Shown here: piece after piece, positions 50,909 through 59,776 of the stretch
How the letters are laid out: each line of letters begins with the position of its first letter
Position numbering within the stretch: the first letter of the stretch is position 1
Origin: CAYJLF01 sp964371055
GTDB lineage: Bacteria; Eisenbacteria; RBG-16-71-46; CAIMUX01
NCBI GenBank assembly: GCA_964371055.1
Contig: CAYJLF010000011.1
Coordinates: 62,001 to 126,000 of the forward strand
Direction of reading: 5' to 3'
DNA length: 64,000 nucleotides
Notes under the pieces: model-generated
The model's database searches: none
Told to the model about the DNA's origin: nothing
The model's input: the letters and a program-made list of their open reading frames with translations, nothing else
Translations under genes and position numbers: made by a program

Positions 50909-52534
50909 ATGTCGAGTGGGTCACCGCTCTCGGCGCAGGCTTCGTTTCTCCGGCGCACCAGCCGCGTCCTGGCCAGCGCCGGGCGCCTGCTGCAGGTCCG
51001 TCTGGAGTTGCGCGCCCGGGGCGACACGCTGGCGAGCACGCACCGCACGCCACGCGTCTGCCGGGAGTGCCGAGAGGGCAATCCCGAGACCGAGCGGGCC
51101 TGCCGGCGCCAGCGCGCGGCTCTCGCGGCGGGCGTCTCCCTGCGTCGGCGCGACCTCTCCTGGAATTGCCCTCGAGGGGTCGCGATCCTCGCCTGGCCCC
51201 TCGCCGGGCCCCTGGCGGCCGACACCTCCCTCTTGTGTCTCGACCCGGGGGGCCGCGAACGGCCCCGGGGTCCGGTCGCCGGGTCGATCTCACAGTCCGG
51301 ACGGCCCCGAGCGGCGCGAGATCCCGCCACAACCCGACGCGATCGCTTCCTGCGCGACCTGGCCCAGATGCTCTCGGAGGAGTCGTATCTCGTCGGCGAG
51401 GTGACCCTGCTGGGAACGGAACTCGCGCTCAAGCACGACGAATTGCGCATGTTCTACTCCGTCGCCGGTCGCTTCAGCGGCGGAACAGAACTCGGAGCCA
51501 CCCTGCGCGAAGTGGCGGAGCGGGCGCGATCGACGCAGGATGCTGACGCCGCCTTCGTCAGCCTGCCGTCACGGCGCGTGCGCGAAGTGGTCGCAAGACC
51601 GGGCCTCGACGGTCTCGATCCAACGCGCCGGCGCCTCTGGAACGAGATCGAAACCACGGTCCAGCGGCGACTCGAGGAACAGGGCCCCGGGGCCTACCTC
51701 GGTTCCCCCTGGTCGGTCGGCGGTCCCAGCTCGCCCGCCGGTCGTCCCCTCCAGGTCCTGGCCGTCCCGCTCGCGACCGAGGGGAGGCCCGGTATCTTCT
51801 GCCTGATCCACCTGGATCCGGAGAAGTCTTTCCGGGCGAGCGATGTCAAGTTGATGGAGTCGCTCGCCGAGCAGGTGCGGCTGGCTTCGACCAACGCCGT
51901 GCTGTTCGAGGATCTTCAGCTCTTCCTGATGGCGACGGTGAAGAGCCTGGTGGGTGCGATCGAGGAGAAGGACCCTTACACCAGCGGCCACTCCGAGCGG
52001 GTCAACCTGGTCTCGATGCTGATCGGCCGGGCCATGAATCTCCGGCCGGAACAGATGGAAACGCTGCGCTGGGCCTCGATCCTGCACGACGTCGGGAAGA
52101 TCGGGATGCCCGAATCGATCCTGCGGAAACCGGGCCGACTGAGCGGAAGCGAGTTCACGATCATCCGGGAGCATCCCGACCGCGGCTACCGCCTGCTCCG
52201 GCCGATCCGGCAACTCGAGGATGCCGCCCGCTGTGTCCGCGCGCACCATGAGAGGGTGGACGGGACCGGCTACCCGGAGGGACTGCGCGGCGCCGAGATC
52301 CCGCTCCTGTCCCGCATCATCTCCGTCGCGGACACCTTCGATGCTTTGACCAGCAATCGATCCTACCGGACCGCGCGCGCCTTCGACGAGGCCCTGGCCG
52401 AGATCCGCCGGGTCCAGGGGTCCCAGTTGGACACGGAGATCGTCGAACGGTTCTTCGAGCTGGTCCCGTTCCTGCGCGAGCACCAGGTGATGATCGAGGC
52501 GACACTCGCCACCGAGCGCCCCCGGGCGGCCTGA
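50909..52534 (+). CDS. PocR-like sensor, GAF and HD-GYP protein, predicted cyclic-di-GMP phosphodiesterase
   Basis: 541 residues. Residues of about 15-110 resemble the PocR sensory domain, with Cys at 51, 54, 65 and 87 (VCRECREGNPETERACRRQ, WNCPRGVAILAWPLAG). A GAF-like domain follows (about 175-335). The C-terminal HD-GYP domain has DPYTSGHSERVNLVSMLIGR, ASILHDVGKIGMPESILRKP and HHERVDGTGYPEGLRGAEIP, all catalytic residues intact. Probably cytoplasmic. The start is the ATG at 50909; the ribosome site is weak, so coupling to the receiver gene is likely. PocR assignment is by pattern only. Confidence 0.85.
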   Translation: MSSGSPLSAQASFLRRTSRVLASAGRLLQVRLELRARGDTLASTHRTPRVCRECREGNPETERACRRQRAALAAGVSLRRRDLSWNCPRGVAILAWPLAGPLAADTSLLCLDPGGRERPRGPVAGSISQSGRPRAARDPATTRRDRFLRDLAQMLSEESYLVGEVTLLGTELALKHDELRMFYSVAGRFSGGTELGATLREVAERARSTQDADAAFVSLPSRRVREVVARPGLDGLDPTRRRLWNEIETTVQRRLEEQGPGAYLGSPWSVGGPSSPAGRPLQVLAVPLATEGRPGIFCLIHLDPEKSFRASDVKLMESLAEQVRLASTNAVLFEDLQLFLMATVKSLVGAIEEKDPYTSGHSERVNLVSMLIGRAMNLRPEQMETLRWASILHDVGKIGMPESILRKPGRLSGSEFTIIREHPDRGYRLLRPIRQLEDAARCVRAHHERVDGTGYPEGLRGAEIPLLSRIISVADTFDALTSNRSYRTARAFDEALAEIRRVQGSQLDTEIVERFFELVPFLREHQVMIEATLATERPRAA

Positions 52535-52549
52535 TCGAACCAGGGCGAC

Positions 52550-52855
52550 TCAGCCCGGCAGTTCGGCGGCCGGCACCGGCGCACGGGCCTGTGCATAGGC
52601 CTTGAGCACGGCCTCTTCGATCTGGAGTCTCGTCTCCTCGCGCACGGGATGGGCGATCGTCGTCCAGGTGCCGTCGTGGTTCGGGAGACGGGGCATGAGA
52701 ACCACCCGGCTGCCGTCCCTCCGCTGCAGCACGCGCAGGTCGTGGACCACCAGCACATCCCAGAGGGTGAGCGAAGCAAACGCCAGAATCGGCGGCTCCT
52801 TCGTCAACTGAATCCGCACTTCGGTCACCAGCGGAGACCTGGCCGCGTCTTCCAT
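52550..52855 (-). CDS. spoVG: SpoVG family protein
   Basis: 101 residues. The SpoVG core is recognisable: VTEVRIQLTKEPPILAFASL, WDVLVVHDLRVLQRRDGSRV, LMPRLPNHDGTWTTIAHPVR and TRLQIEEAVLKAYAQA. SpoVG proteins bind nucleic acid and regulate genes in Firmicutes and spirochetes. The ATG at 52855 has GGGAG seven bases upstream. It converges on the HD-GYP gene (15 bases between stops). Confidence 0.85.
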   Translation of the reverse strand: MEDAARSPLVTEVRIQLTKEPPILAFASLTLWDVLVVHDLRVLQRRDGSRVVLMPRLPNHDGTWTTIAHPVREETRLQIEEAVLKAYAQARAPVPAAELPG

Positions 52856-53003
52856 CAACCCACTCCCAGCCCTCGTTGCACTTTTCAGACTCCCGGGACT
52901 CTACCACAGCGGCCCCGCGCGGGGACAATGGTGTTCGGGCGCCTCTCGGCCGGTCCGCCTCGGCCGGTGGGGGCAGGACCTCGCCCGCGACAGCGCGTCG
53001 CGC

Positions 53004-53009
53004 TATGAT
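53004..53009 (+). promoter_or_regulatory. -10 element next to the AEC transporter start
   Basis: TATGAT ends eight bases before the ATG at 53018. With TCGCCC 17 bases upstream as a poor -35. Suggests a leaderless transcript. Confidence 0.35.
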
Positions 53010-53017
53010 CCGCTTCC

Positions 53018-53902
53018 ATGGGAACCGATCTTCACACCATCCTCGTCTCGAGCGCTGCCGTCTTCGGCCTGCTCGGCCTGAGCTGGGCCTGGGCCCGGCG
53101 GCGGCGTCCCGATCTGCGGGGCACGTTGCGCGTCGGGATGGACCTCTTCGTACCGTGCCTCGCCTTCACCTCGATTCTCGACTCACGCATCGATGCCGGC
53201 GCGGTTGCCATCGCGGCCGGCGCGACGGCGATCCAGATCGGACTCGGCCTCGCGGCGGGATGGGCCCTGATCCTCTTCTTCGGCTGGCGGCACAAGCGCG
53301 AGCTTATGATGCCGATCGCCTTCGTGAACGCCGCCAATCTTCCCTTCCCTCTCCTCCTCGCGAACTTCGGCACCGACGGTCTGGCGATCGGGGTCGTCTG
53401 CTACACCGTCATGAACCTGACCGTCTATCCGGCGGGGGTACTCCTCCTGCGAGAGAGGACGGAACTGAAGAGGGCGTTCGCCGAGCCCGCGCTCTGGGCC
53501 ACCGTTGCCGCCGGCCTGCTGCGGCTGCTGCACGTGCGTCCCCCCGAAGTGCTGATGGTTGGGGCACGCCTGGCCGCGGCCGGCGCGGTTCCGATCATGC
53601 TGGTGCTCTTCGGCGACGCGCTCGCACGCACGAGGCTCGGATCGATCCGCTTCGCCGCCCCGGCCGTGCTGGTCCGATTCCTGTCGGGCGCCCTGGCGCT
53701 CTGGATCACGCTGCGGTTCCTGCAGCCGGATGGGCTCCTGCGGCAGGTGCTGATCCTCTACGCGCTCCTCCCGCCGGCCATGGTCAACGTGATCCTGGTC
53801 CAGAACGCGGGTCGCGACGAAGAGGCGACCGCGGCCACCGTGCTGCTCGGCACGCTGGTCGCGGTCATCCTGCTCCCGATCCTGCTGGCGCTGGGGCGAT
53901 GA
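53018..53902 (+). CDS. AEC family transporter (auxin efflux carrier-like)
   Basis: 294 residues, about nine to ten membrane segments with the AEC half-repeat pattern: VGMDLFVPCLAFTSILDS, IAFVNAANLPFPLLLANFGT, LRLLHVRPPEVLMVGARLAA, AAGAVPIMLVLFGDALART and ILYALLPPAMVNVILVQNAG. Members export carboxylates such as malate. Substrate unknown. No ribosome site; the -10 element lies next to the start. Confidence 0.88.
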   Translation: MGTDLHTILVSSAAVFGLLGLSWAWARRRRPDLRGTLRVGMDLFVPCLAFTSILDSRIDAGAVAIAAGATAIQIGLGLAAGWALILFFGWRHKRELMMPIAFVNAANLPFPLLLANFGTDGLAIGVVCYTVMNLTVYPAGVLLLRERTELKRAFAEPALWATVAAGLLRLLHVRPPEVLMVGARLAAAGAVPIMLVLFGDALARTRLGSIRFAAPAVLVRFLSGALALWITLRFLQPDGLLRQVLILYALLPPAMVNVILVQNAGRDEEATAATVLLGTLVAVILLPILLALGR

Positions 53903-53920
53903 AGCCCGGCCCGCCGAACC

Positions 53921-56431
53921 TCAACGAAGAACGGTGATCCTCGTCTCCGCTCTCTGGTCCCCCGCCGCCAGACGGACCAGGTAGACGCCCCCGGGCAGCA
54001 GCCGGCCCGCCCGATCACGGGAGTCCCAGGCGAGGGCGTGACGTCCCGCCGGACGGGCCTCCGCCGCCAGGGTGCGCACCATCCGGCCACTCACGTCGTG
54101 GATCGTAAGGGAGACCGGAACGGACGCGGGAAGGTCGAACTCCAGGAGCGTCCGGCCTGCCGCCGGATTCGGGCGGGCGGAGAGACGCAGGGCGACCGTC
54201 GCGGGCCGGGGAGGATCAGCGGCTGCCGGATCGACGAAGACGCCCGAGACGACGAGATCATCGAGCGCCGCCTCGACCAGCGAGGGGGAGCCGGAATCCT
54301 CCGCCACGAACTTAAGCCGCATCTGGTTCGTCAGTTCGATCTGCGTCCCCAGGTCGGCGAAGAGAGCCTGCGCCCAGGGATAGGCGCTCTGCGCCACCTG
54401 CTCGAGGAGCTGCCAGGTGCTTCCGCCGTTGTTGCTGACGTAGACCTTGAAGGCGTCGTCCAGCGAGGTCGCAACGACGTACCACCGCCAATAGCTCAAC
54501 TTCGCCCAGACGGCCCCCGTCAGGTCGAAGACCGGGGAGACGAGAGACGTGCGGCCGCCGTCGACATCCTGGTCGCCGCTCCCCCCTCCGGGCGCTCCGT
54601 TGCCGGTTACGAAGCAGATGTGCCCGGGGTCGGGGGTGTGATCGTTCTCGGGCTGGTAGTCGGTGCCGACCGGATCCGCGCGGACCCAGAGTCCCGTCGT
54701 GGCGTTATCGCCGGCCGCGCTGTAGGTCCAGCCTCGTTCGATCTCGGCATCGTCCGCGAAGACGATCTCGATCCCGGTCATGAAGCCATGCAGCGAGGCG
54801 GGCGCGCCGGCGGGGTCGGTCGTGACGTGACCGGCCTGGTCCCGCGCGCGCAGGTAGTACTCGACGAAGCTACCGGCCGGCTGCCCCGGGATCACGGCCC
54901 CATACTCGTCCGGCTGCCCCGTGGGAACGAGGACGGCCGAGGTGAACGGCCCGCCCCCGACCCGCCAGTGCACCCGAACCGAGTCGGCCACGAGCGGCGC
55001 GGCCCCGACGATGCGGGCCGTCACCGGGTAAGGCTGCCCCGTGACCTCGGTGTCGTCGAGCGGCTCGTGCGTGATGGCGATGGTGAACGGCTCAGCCAGG
55101 GTGGCCATGACGGCAATCGCCGCCTGGACGTTCTCCTTCATGAAGGCGAAGTTGTTGAGCGACGTCCCGATCACATCGTTGACCGTGTGGATGTACGGGG
55201 AGTAGTTGTCCGAGTCCTCGAAGAAGAAGACGGCCGGATAGCCCGCGCTCCAGAAGGAGGCGTGGTCGCTCGATCCGCTCGTGAGGAACCCGTCCACCAG
55301 GGGGAGGCTCGGCACATAGAGCGGTACGGTCTCGAAGACCAGATCTCGCAGCCACTGGGATGAACCGTTGGAGAGCACGTCCAGGTCCTTCGGACCGGAC
55401 AGGTACCCCTCCATGTCGAGGTTGACATAGCCGCGGATGTCGAGTCCCTGCTGCACCGCCCACTGGCACCAGGCCTCGGAGCCGACCAGGCCTTCCTCTT
55501 CGCCGGACCACGCGATGAAGTAGAGCGTCGACTGGAATTCATGCGGCTGCAGGATGCGGGCGGCCTCCAGCACGCCCACCGTGCCGCTGGCGTTGTCGTC
55601 AGCCCCGGGCGCGTTGCCGCTGATGTTGCTGACCGAGTCGTAGTGACCGCCGATCACGTAGATCCGCTCCGGCGTGGCCACGCCGGGTTTGACCGCGATG
55701 ACGTTGTCCGTCCAGCTGTTGTAGCTGAAGGTGGAGACATCGCTGTAGCCGAGTCCCTGGAGCTGCTGGACCAGCCAGTTCTGCGCCTGTACGCCACCCG
55801 AGGTGGTCGAGCGCCGGGTTCCGAAGTTCACCAGGGTCTGAACCTTCGCCTGCATGCCGGGGATGTCGACCAGGTCGACCATTCCCTGGATCGCCGGATC
55901 GTGCACCACCGTGCGAGGGAGAGCCCGTTCCCGCCCCGCCTGCGCCAGCGCAGGCCCATAACGCAGCGTCCGCCCGACAACGCGCACCACCCGGTAGTGC
56001 ATCGGCAATCGCTCCGCCCCGTCGGCGTCGGTCCCCAGGACGGCGTTCGTCCCGTCCTGGAAGAGGATGCGACCGAACTCCTCGAGTGGCGGGGCGGACG
56101 GGGCGAGCGGGCGGAGATAGACGACAAAAGTCGGCTCATCGTCGCGCCAGGGACCGAGACGGACCGGAGCTAGCGCGCGCAGCGCGGGGAGCGTCTCCTC
56201 CGCGGGGTTGGCCAGCACCAGGGTGAATCCGGCTGCCGCGTGCACCGGCCGGCCCCCCTCATCCGCCAGATGCGCGAGCGCGATCGGATCGGTGGTATCG
56301 ATCCGGAAGAGCGAGCTCTCCCGATCCCCGCGCGCCGGGCTGTAGAGCGCTCCGATCAGGATGAGGGCGACCAGGACAAGACCGAGGGCGAGAACCCCCG
56401 GGACCCCGATCCGCCGGGCGGCGATGTGCAT
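53921..56431 (-). CDS. Secreted M28 zinc peptidase with C-terminal FlgD-like sorting domain
   Basis: 836 residues. Signal or anchor segment (VLALGLVLVALILIGALYS). An N-terminal propeptide-like region (about 45-180) precedes the M28 catalytic domain (about 190-460) with zinc ligands in IGGHYDSVSN (His 263), GADDNASGTVGVLEAARIL, AWSGEEEGLVG (catalytic Glu 311), NLDMEGY and SSDHASFW. Two beta modules follow, one with a jelly-roll look (SYWRWYVVATSLDDAFKVYV). The last 90 residues are a FlgD/T9SS-like Ig domain: RPNPAAGRTLLEFDLPASVP, TIHDVSGRMVRTLA, LLPGGVYLVRL. An aminopeptidase or carboxypeptidase of extracellular use. Confidence 0.9.
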   Translation of the reverse strand: MHIAARRIGVPGVLALGLVLVALILIGALYSPARGDRESSLFRIDTTDPIALAHLADEGGRPVHAAAGFTLVLANPAEETLPALRALAPVRLGPWRDDEPTFVVYLRPLAPSAPPLEEFGRILFQDGTNAVLGTDADGAERLPMHYRVVRVVGRTLRYGPALAQAGRERALPRTVVHDPAIQGMVDLVDIPGMQAKVQTLVNFGTRRSTTSGGVQAQNWLVQQLQGLGYSDVSTFSYNSWTDNVIAVKPGVATPERIYVIGGHYDSVSNISGNAPGADDNASGTVGVLEAARILQPHEFQSTLYFIAWSGEEEGLVGSEAWCQWAVQQGLDIRGYVNLDMEGYLSGPKDLDVLSNGSSQWLRDLVFETVPLYVPSLPLVDGFLTSGSSDHASFWSAGYPAVFFFEDSDNYSPYIHTVNDVIGTSLNNFAFMKENVQAAIAVMATLAEPFTIAITHEPLDDTEVTGQPYPVTARIVGAAPLVADSVRVHWRVGGGPFTSAVLVPTGQPDEYGAVIPGQPAGSFVEYYLRARDQAGHVTTDPAGAPASLHGFMTGIEIVFADDAEIERGWTYSAAGDNATTGLWVRADPVGTDYQPENDHTPDPGHICFVTGNGAPGGGSGDQDVDGGRTSLVSPVFDLTGAVWAKLSYWRWYVVATSLDDAFKVYVSNNGGSTWQLLEQVAQSAYPWAQALFADLGTQIELTNQMRLKFVAEDSGSPSLVEAALDDLVVSGVFVDPAAADPPRPATVALRLSARPNPAAGRTLLEFDLPASVPVSLTIHDVSGRMVRTLAAEARPAGRHALAWDSRDRAGRLLPGGVYLVRLAAGDQRAETRITVLR

Positions 56432-56636
56432 GCGATCCTCCGTGCCGGCGGCGGCCTCGCGTCACGGCGGGCGGCCGCCGGGCCGCGCCGCCGCGACGGG
56501 GAGCGCCCGGGCCGATACCGGTATCCCCGCAACTCAAGGTTAGCATGCCTCGCGGGTCGCACCCTCACCGGATGCGCGTTTGCGGTCGTCCCTCCGGCCG
56601 CGCCTGGAGGCCCGCCGCGAACGTGATCCGGCCCGG

Positions 56637-57365
56637 TCAGAGGGCGCCGGCGACCGGCAGGATCCGGATCTCCTCGAGCATCGCGCCGGGGCCCGTCCGG
56701 AGGGCAGAGGCAACCACGCGCGCGACCTCCTCCGGGGGCATCATCTTGGTGCGGTCCCACGAACTCCCCAGGGCATCCCAGAGCGGCGTGTCGGTTGCGC
56801 CGGGGAGGACGGCGGTCACATGGATCCCGTAGGCGCGAACCTCGGCGCGCACCGACTCGATGAATCCGAGCGCGCCGAACTTGGAGGCGGTGTAGGCGGA
56901 CGATCCGGCGAAGGCGTGCCTCGAGGCGATCGACAGGATCGCCACGAGCTGTCCGCGGCCGCGCGCCTGAAAACCGGGGAGGACGGCGCGCACGGCGTGG
57001 AACAGCCCGGTCAGGTTCGCCCGCAGCATGAGATCCCAGGACTCGTCGCTCGTTTCCACGACCGGATCGAAGCGGGCTGCTCCCGCCGAGTAGATGAGAG
57101 TGTCGAGCGGGCCGAGTGCGGCCTCGGCCGAGGGGACCAGTTCACCGGCGGCGCGCGCATCCGACAGGTCGCACGCCAGCGCAAGGTGCCGGTCCCATCC
57201 ACCCGCCAGCGAATCCCGCAGATGCTCGAGGCGCTCGCGCCCGCGCGCCACGAGCGCCAGTCGGTGTCCCTCGCGCGCCAGTTCGATGGCAAGCGCGCGC
57301 CCGATCCCGGACGAAGCGCCGACGAGGAGGACGGTGCGCTCGGGCGGACGGAGCGGTGTTTCCAA
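56637..57365 (-). CDS. Short-chain dehydrogenase/reductase, possible sepiapterin reductase
   Basis: 242 residues. NAD(P)-binding TVLLVGASSGIGRALAIELA, NNAG-equivalent SAG in IYSAGAARFD, catalytic Ser in VAILSIASRHAFAG and Tyr-Lys in SSAYTASKFGAL, then PGATDTPLWDAL. The start is TTG at 57365 with GGAGG eight bases upstream. It is third after a PTPS gene and folE, the position expected of a sepiapterin reductase; sequence alone cannot separate it from other SDRs. Confidence 0.8.
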   Translation of the reverse strand: METPLRPPERTVLLVGASSGIGRALAIELAREGHRLALVARGRERLEHLRDSLAGGWDRHLALACDLSDARAAGELVPSAEAALGPLDTLIYSAGAARFDPVVETSDESWDLMLRANLTGLFHAVRAVLPGFQARGRGQLVAILSIASRHAFAGSSAYTASKFGALGFIESVRAEVRAYGIHVTAVLPGATDTPLWDALGSSWDRTKMMPPEEVARVVASALRTGPGAMLEEIRILPVAGAL

Positions 57366-57460
57366 GGGTCATCCCTCCTCGGCCGGGGTCTTTTCGATCG
57401 GCCGGATCAGCGCGCCGTTCGGTCGCCTCGGGCCGCGGCTCCTGGACCTCTCCGCCCTCG

Positions 57461-58030
57461 TCACCGCGAACGGTGCTGCAGCAGGGTCATGAACTCCATC
57501 CGGGTCTCGCGGTGGTTGCGGAACGCCCCGAGCATCGCGCTCGTGGTCGTGAAGCAGTTCTGCTTCTCCACGCCTCGCATCGCCATGCAGAGGTGGAAAC
57601 CCTCGACCACGACGGCCACGCCCAGCGGCGTGATCGCCTGCTCGATCGATTGGGCGATCTGCTGCGTCATGCGCTCCTGCACCTGCAGGCGCCGGGCGAA
57701 GGCATCGACGATCCGCGGGAGTTTGGACAGCCCCACCACCCGCCCCTTGGGCAGGTAGGCGACATGGGCCTTGCCGTAGAACGGAAGGAGGTGATGCTCG
57801 CACATCGAGTAGAAATCGATGTCCTTGACGATCACCATCTCGTCGTACTGCTCTTCGAAGACCGCGCCATTCAGAATCTCATCGATATCCTGCCGGTAGC
57901 CCCGGGTCAGGAATCGCTGCGCCGCCGCCACGCGACGGGGCGTTCGCAGCAGGCCCTCGCGTTGTGGATCCTCACCCAGCTCGGCCAGCCACTTCCTCGC
58001 CAGTTCCTCCAGCGGATCTTTCTCCGGCAT
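57461..58030 (-). CDS. folE: GTP cyclohydrolase I
   Basis: 189 residues. Converts GTP to 7,8-dihydroneopterin triphosphate. Motifs: DIDFYSMCEHHLLPFYGKAH (zinc Cys and His), GLSKLPRIVDAFARRLQVQE, GVAVVVEGFHLCMAMRGVEK (second zinc Cys) and TTTSAMLGAFR. The ATG at 58030 has GGAGG upstream. The PTPS gene ends 16 bases before it. Confidence 0.96.
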   Translation of the reverse strand: MPEKDPLEELARKWLAELGEDPQREGLLRTPRRVAAAQRFLTRGYRQDIDEILNGAVFEEQYDEMVIVKDIDFYSMCEHHLLPFYGKAHVAYLPKGRVVGLSKLPRIVDAFARRLQVQERMTQQIAQSIEQAITPLGVAVVVEGFHLCMAMRGVEKQNCFTTTSAMLGAFRNHRETRMEFMTLLQHRSR

Positions 58031-58046
58031 CCCGGATCCTCCCTCC

Positions 58047-58523
58047 TCAGTCCTGCCCCACCGGACCACGGTACCGGGCGAAATTGGTCCGCGACTCATA
58101 GAGGACCAGTTCGGAGAGCGCAGCGCCCGGGACCTTCCCATCCAACTCGTCCCAGAATCGGATCACGAGCTCTTCCACCGTCGGCACGCAACCGCGGAGG
58201 AAGGGAACGTCGAGGTTGAGGTTCTTGTGATCGACGCGGGAGAGGAGCGTCTCCTCGAGGATCTCCTTGAGCCGTTTCAGGTCGATGATCATCCCGGTCT
58301 GGGGATCCGGTTCGCCCTTCAGGGTCACGTCGAGTGTGTAGTTGTGCCCGTGCCCGTTCGGGTTGTTGCAGATGCCGTACACCTCCCAGTTCTTTTCGTC
58401 GGCGAACTCAGGGTTATAGAGCCGGTGACAGGCGCTGAACTCCACTCTCTTGGTGATCTCGACGAGACGCCGGTTGACGCCGGCTGCGCGTGTCGGACTC
58501 GGGGACGGCGCGGTCTGACCCAT
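58047..58523 (-). CDS. 6-pyruvoyl-tetrahydropterin synthase family protein
   Basis: 158 residues. The motif YGICNNPNGHGHNYTLDVTL carries the catalytic Cys and two zinc His, with the third in CHRLYNPEF. This C-N-N-P-N-G-H-G-H-N-Y form and DHKNLNLDVPFL are as in animal PTPS and differ from the C-x-x-x-H-G-H of E. coli QueD, so the BH4 pathway is more likely than queuosine. It takes the folE product as substrate. The ATG at 58523 has AAGGAGG upstream. Followed by folE and the SDR. Confidence 0.88.
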   Translation of the reverse strand: MGQTAPSPSPTRAAGVNRRLVEITKRVEFSACHRLYNPEFADEKNWEVYGICNNPNGHGHNYTLDVTLKGEPDPQTGMIIDLKRLKEILEETLLSRVDHKNLNLDVPFLRGCVPTVEELVIRFWDELDGKVPGAALSELVLYESRTNFARYRGPVGQD

Positions 58524-58610
58524 GGATGCCTCCTTCCCAGGGACTTCGCTCCACCCGGGGTTCGATGCCCGGGCGGTCCGGTCCGATTGGGCGCGCGAGC
58601 CGGGCTCGAT

Positions 58611-59657
58611 TCAATCGAGTCCCGCGACCCTCGGCATCGGCTGCACCTCATCGTTCTCCGCCTCAGGTTCCCCCAGAAGGGCGTGCATGCGCGGCAGGAC
58701 GGCCTCCATCGCCTCGTGGATCGAGAGCGGCAGCAGGACGCCCGATGCCGTGGCGCGCCCGCCTCCGCCCAGTTCCGCGGCGACCCGCCCCACATCGTGC
58801 TTCCCTTTCGAACGGAAGGTCGTCTTGACGCCTCGCCGGCCCTGCTGCCGGAACATCACGCACGCCTCCACCTCGCGCAGAGCGAGGAGGTAGTCGAGGA
58901 CCCCGTCACCATCGCAGAATTCCGCCCCGGTGGCGTGGAACAGATCCTCGGGGATGACCAGCCAGGCGAGGCGGCCGCCGCACTCGCTGCGCAGCGTCCC
59001 CAGAGCCAGCCGCAGCAGATCCAGCTTGGCATAACTGTCGCTTTCGAAGAGCTGCCGGCAGATCTCGCGATGATCGACCCCGTAGGCCAGGATTTCCGCC
59101 GCCGCCCGGACGGTCTGATTGCCGGAGTTGGGCAGGCGGAAGCCCCAGGTGTCGAAGAGGATCGAGGCGTAGAGCGCGCTCGCCATCTCCGGTGTGATCG
59201 AGGCGCCGGTCGCCCGGAAGTAGCGGTAGAGGACCTCCCCCGTGGCCGCGGCATCCTCCACGATCAGATCGAGGTGGCCGAAGGTCCCGTTGACCTGATG
59301 GTGGTCGATCGAGACCACCAGCGGTCGCGAAGCACGGATCCACCGCCCCACCGCGCCCATGTAGTCCCAGCTGCTGACGTCCAGGCAGAACGCGACCTCG
59401 GGCCAGGCAGGATCAGGCCACGAGCCGTCCCCGTTCCAAGCCAGGACCGGCTGATGCCGGGTCAGGAACCGGTAACGATCCAGCGGAACGCTGTCATTCA
59501 GCACGAGAACCTGCTTGCCGAGCGAACGCAGGTGCAGGGCGAGCGCGACCTCGGATCCGATCGCGTCCCCTTCGGGCAGGACATGTGAGGTCAGCAGGAA
59601 CCGGTCAGCGTCTTCGATGACCCGTCGCAGAGCCTGCCAGCGCTCCTCGGTTCTCAT
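58611..59657 (-). CDS. DHH/DHHA1 phosphoesterase, NrnA-like
   Basis: 348 residues. The DHH motif is VVSIDHHQVNGTFG, the first metal motif is HVLPEGDAIGSEVA (Glu in place of the usual Asp), and the DHHA1 end is LGGGGRATASGVLLPL, where Arg replaces the His of the common GGGGH. Family members degrade short oligoribonucleotides, pAp or cyclic dinucleotides. The changes could alter specificity. The ATG at 59657 has GGGAG five bases upstream; the open frame before it is not family-like. Downstream of ygfZ on the same strand. Confidence 0.85.
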   Translation of the reverse strand: MRTEERWQALRRVIEDADRFLLTSHVLPEGDAIGSEVALALHLRSLGKQVLVLNDSVPLDRYRFLTRHQPVLAWNGDGSWPDPAWPEVAFCLDVSSWDYMGAVGRWIRASRPLVVSIDHHQVNGTFGHLDLIVEDAAATGEVLYRYFRATGASITPEMASALYASILFDTWGFRLPNSGNQTVRAAAEILAYGVDHREICRQLFESDSYAKLDLLRLALGTLRSECGGRLAWLVIPEDLFHATGAEFCDGDGVLDYLLALREVEACVMFRQQGRRGVKTTFRSKGKHDVGRVAAELGGGGRATASGVLLPLSIHEAMEAVLPRMHALLGEPEAENDEVQPMPRVAGLD

Positions 59658-59776
59658 CCATTCTCCCGGTGCCGCTCGGTTGTTGCAGTCAGAGCGGAGC
59701 CGCCGCGTTCCTGGCGACGTGGACACCCCTGTACCGACCGGGTGGAAGCCGAATCTGCTGGCGCGACCGTCCGGTG

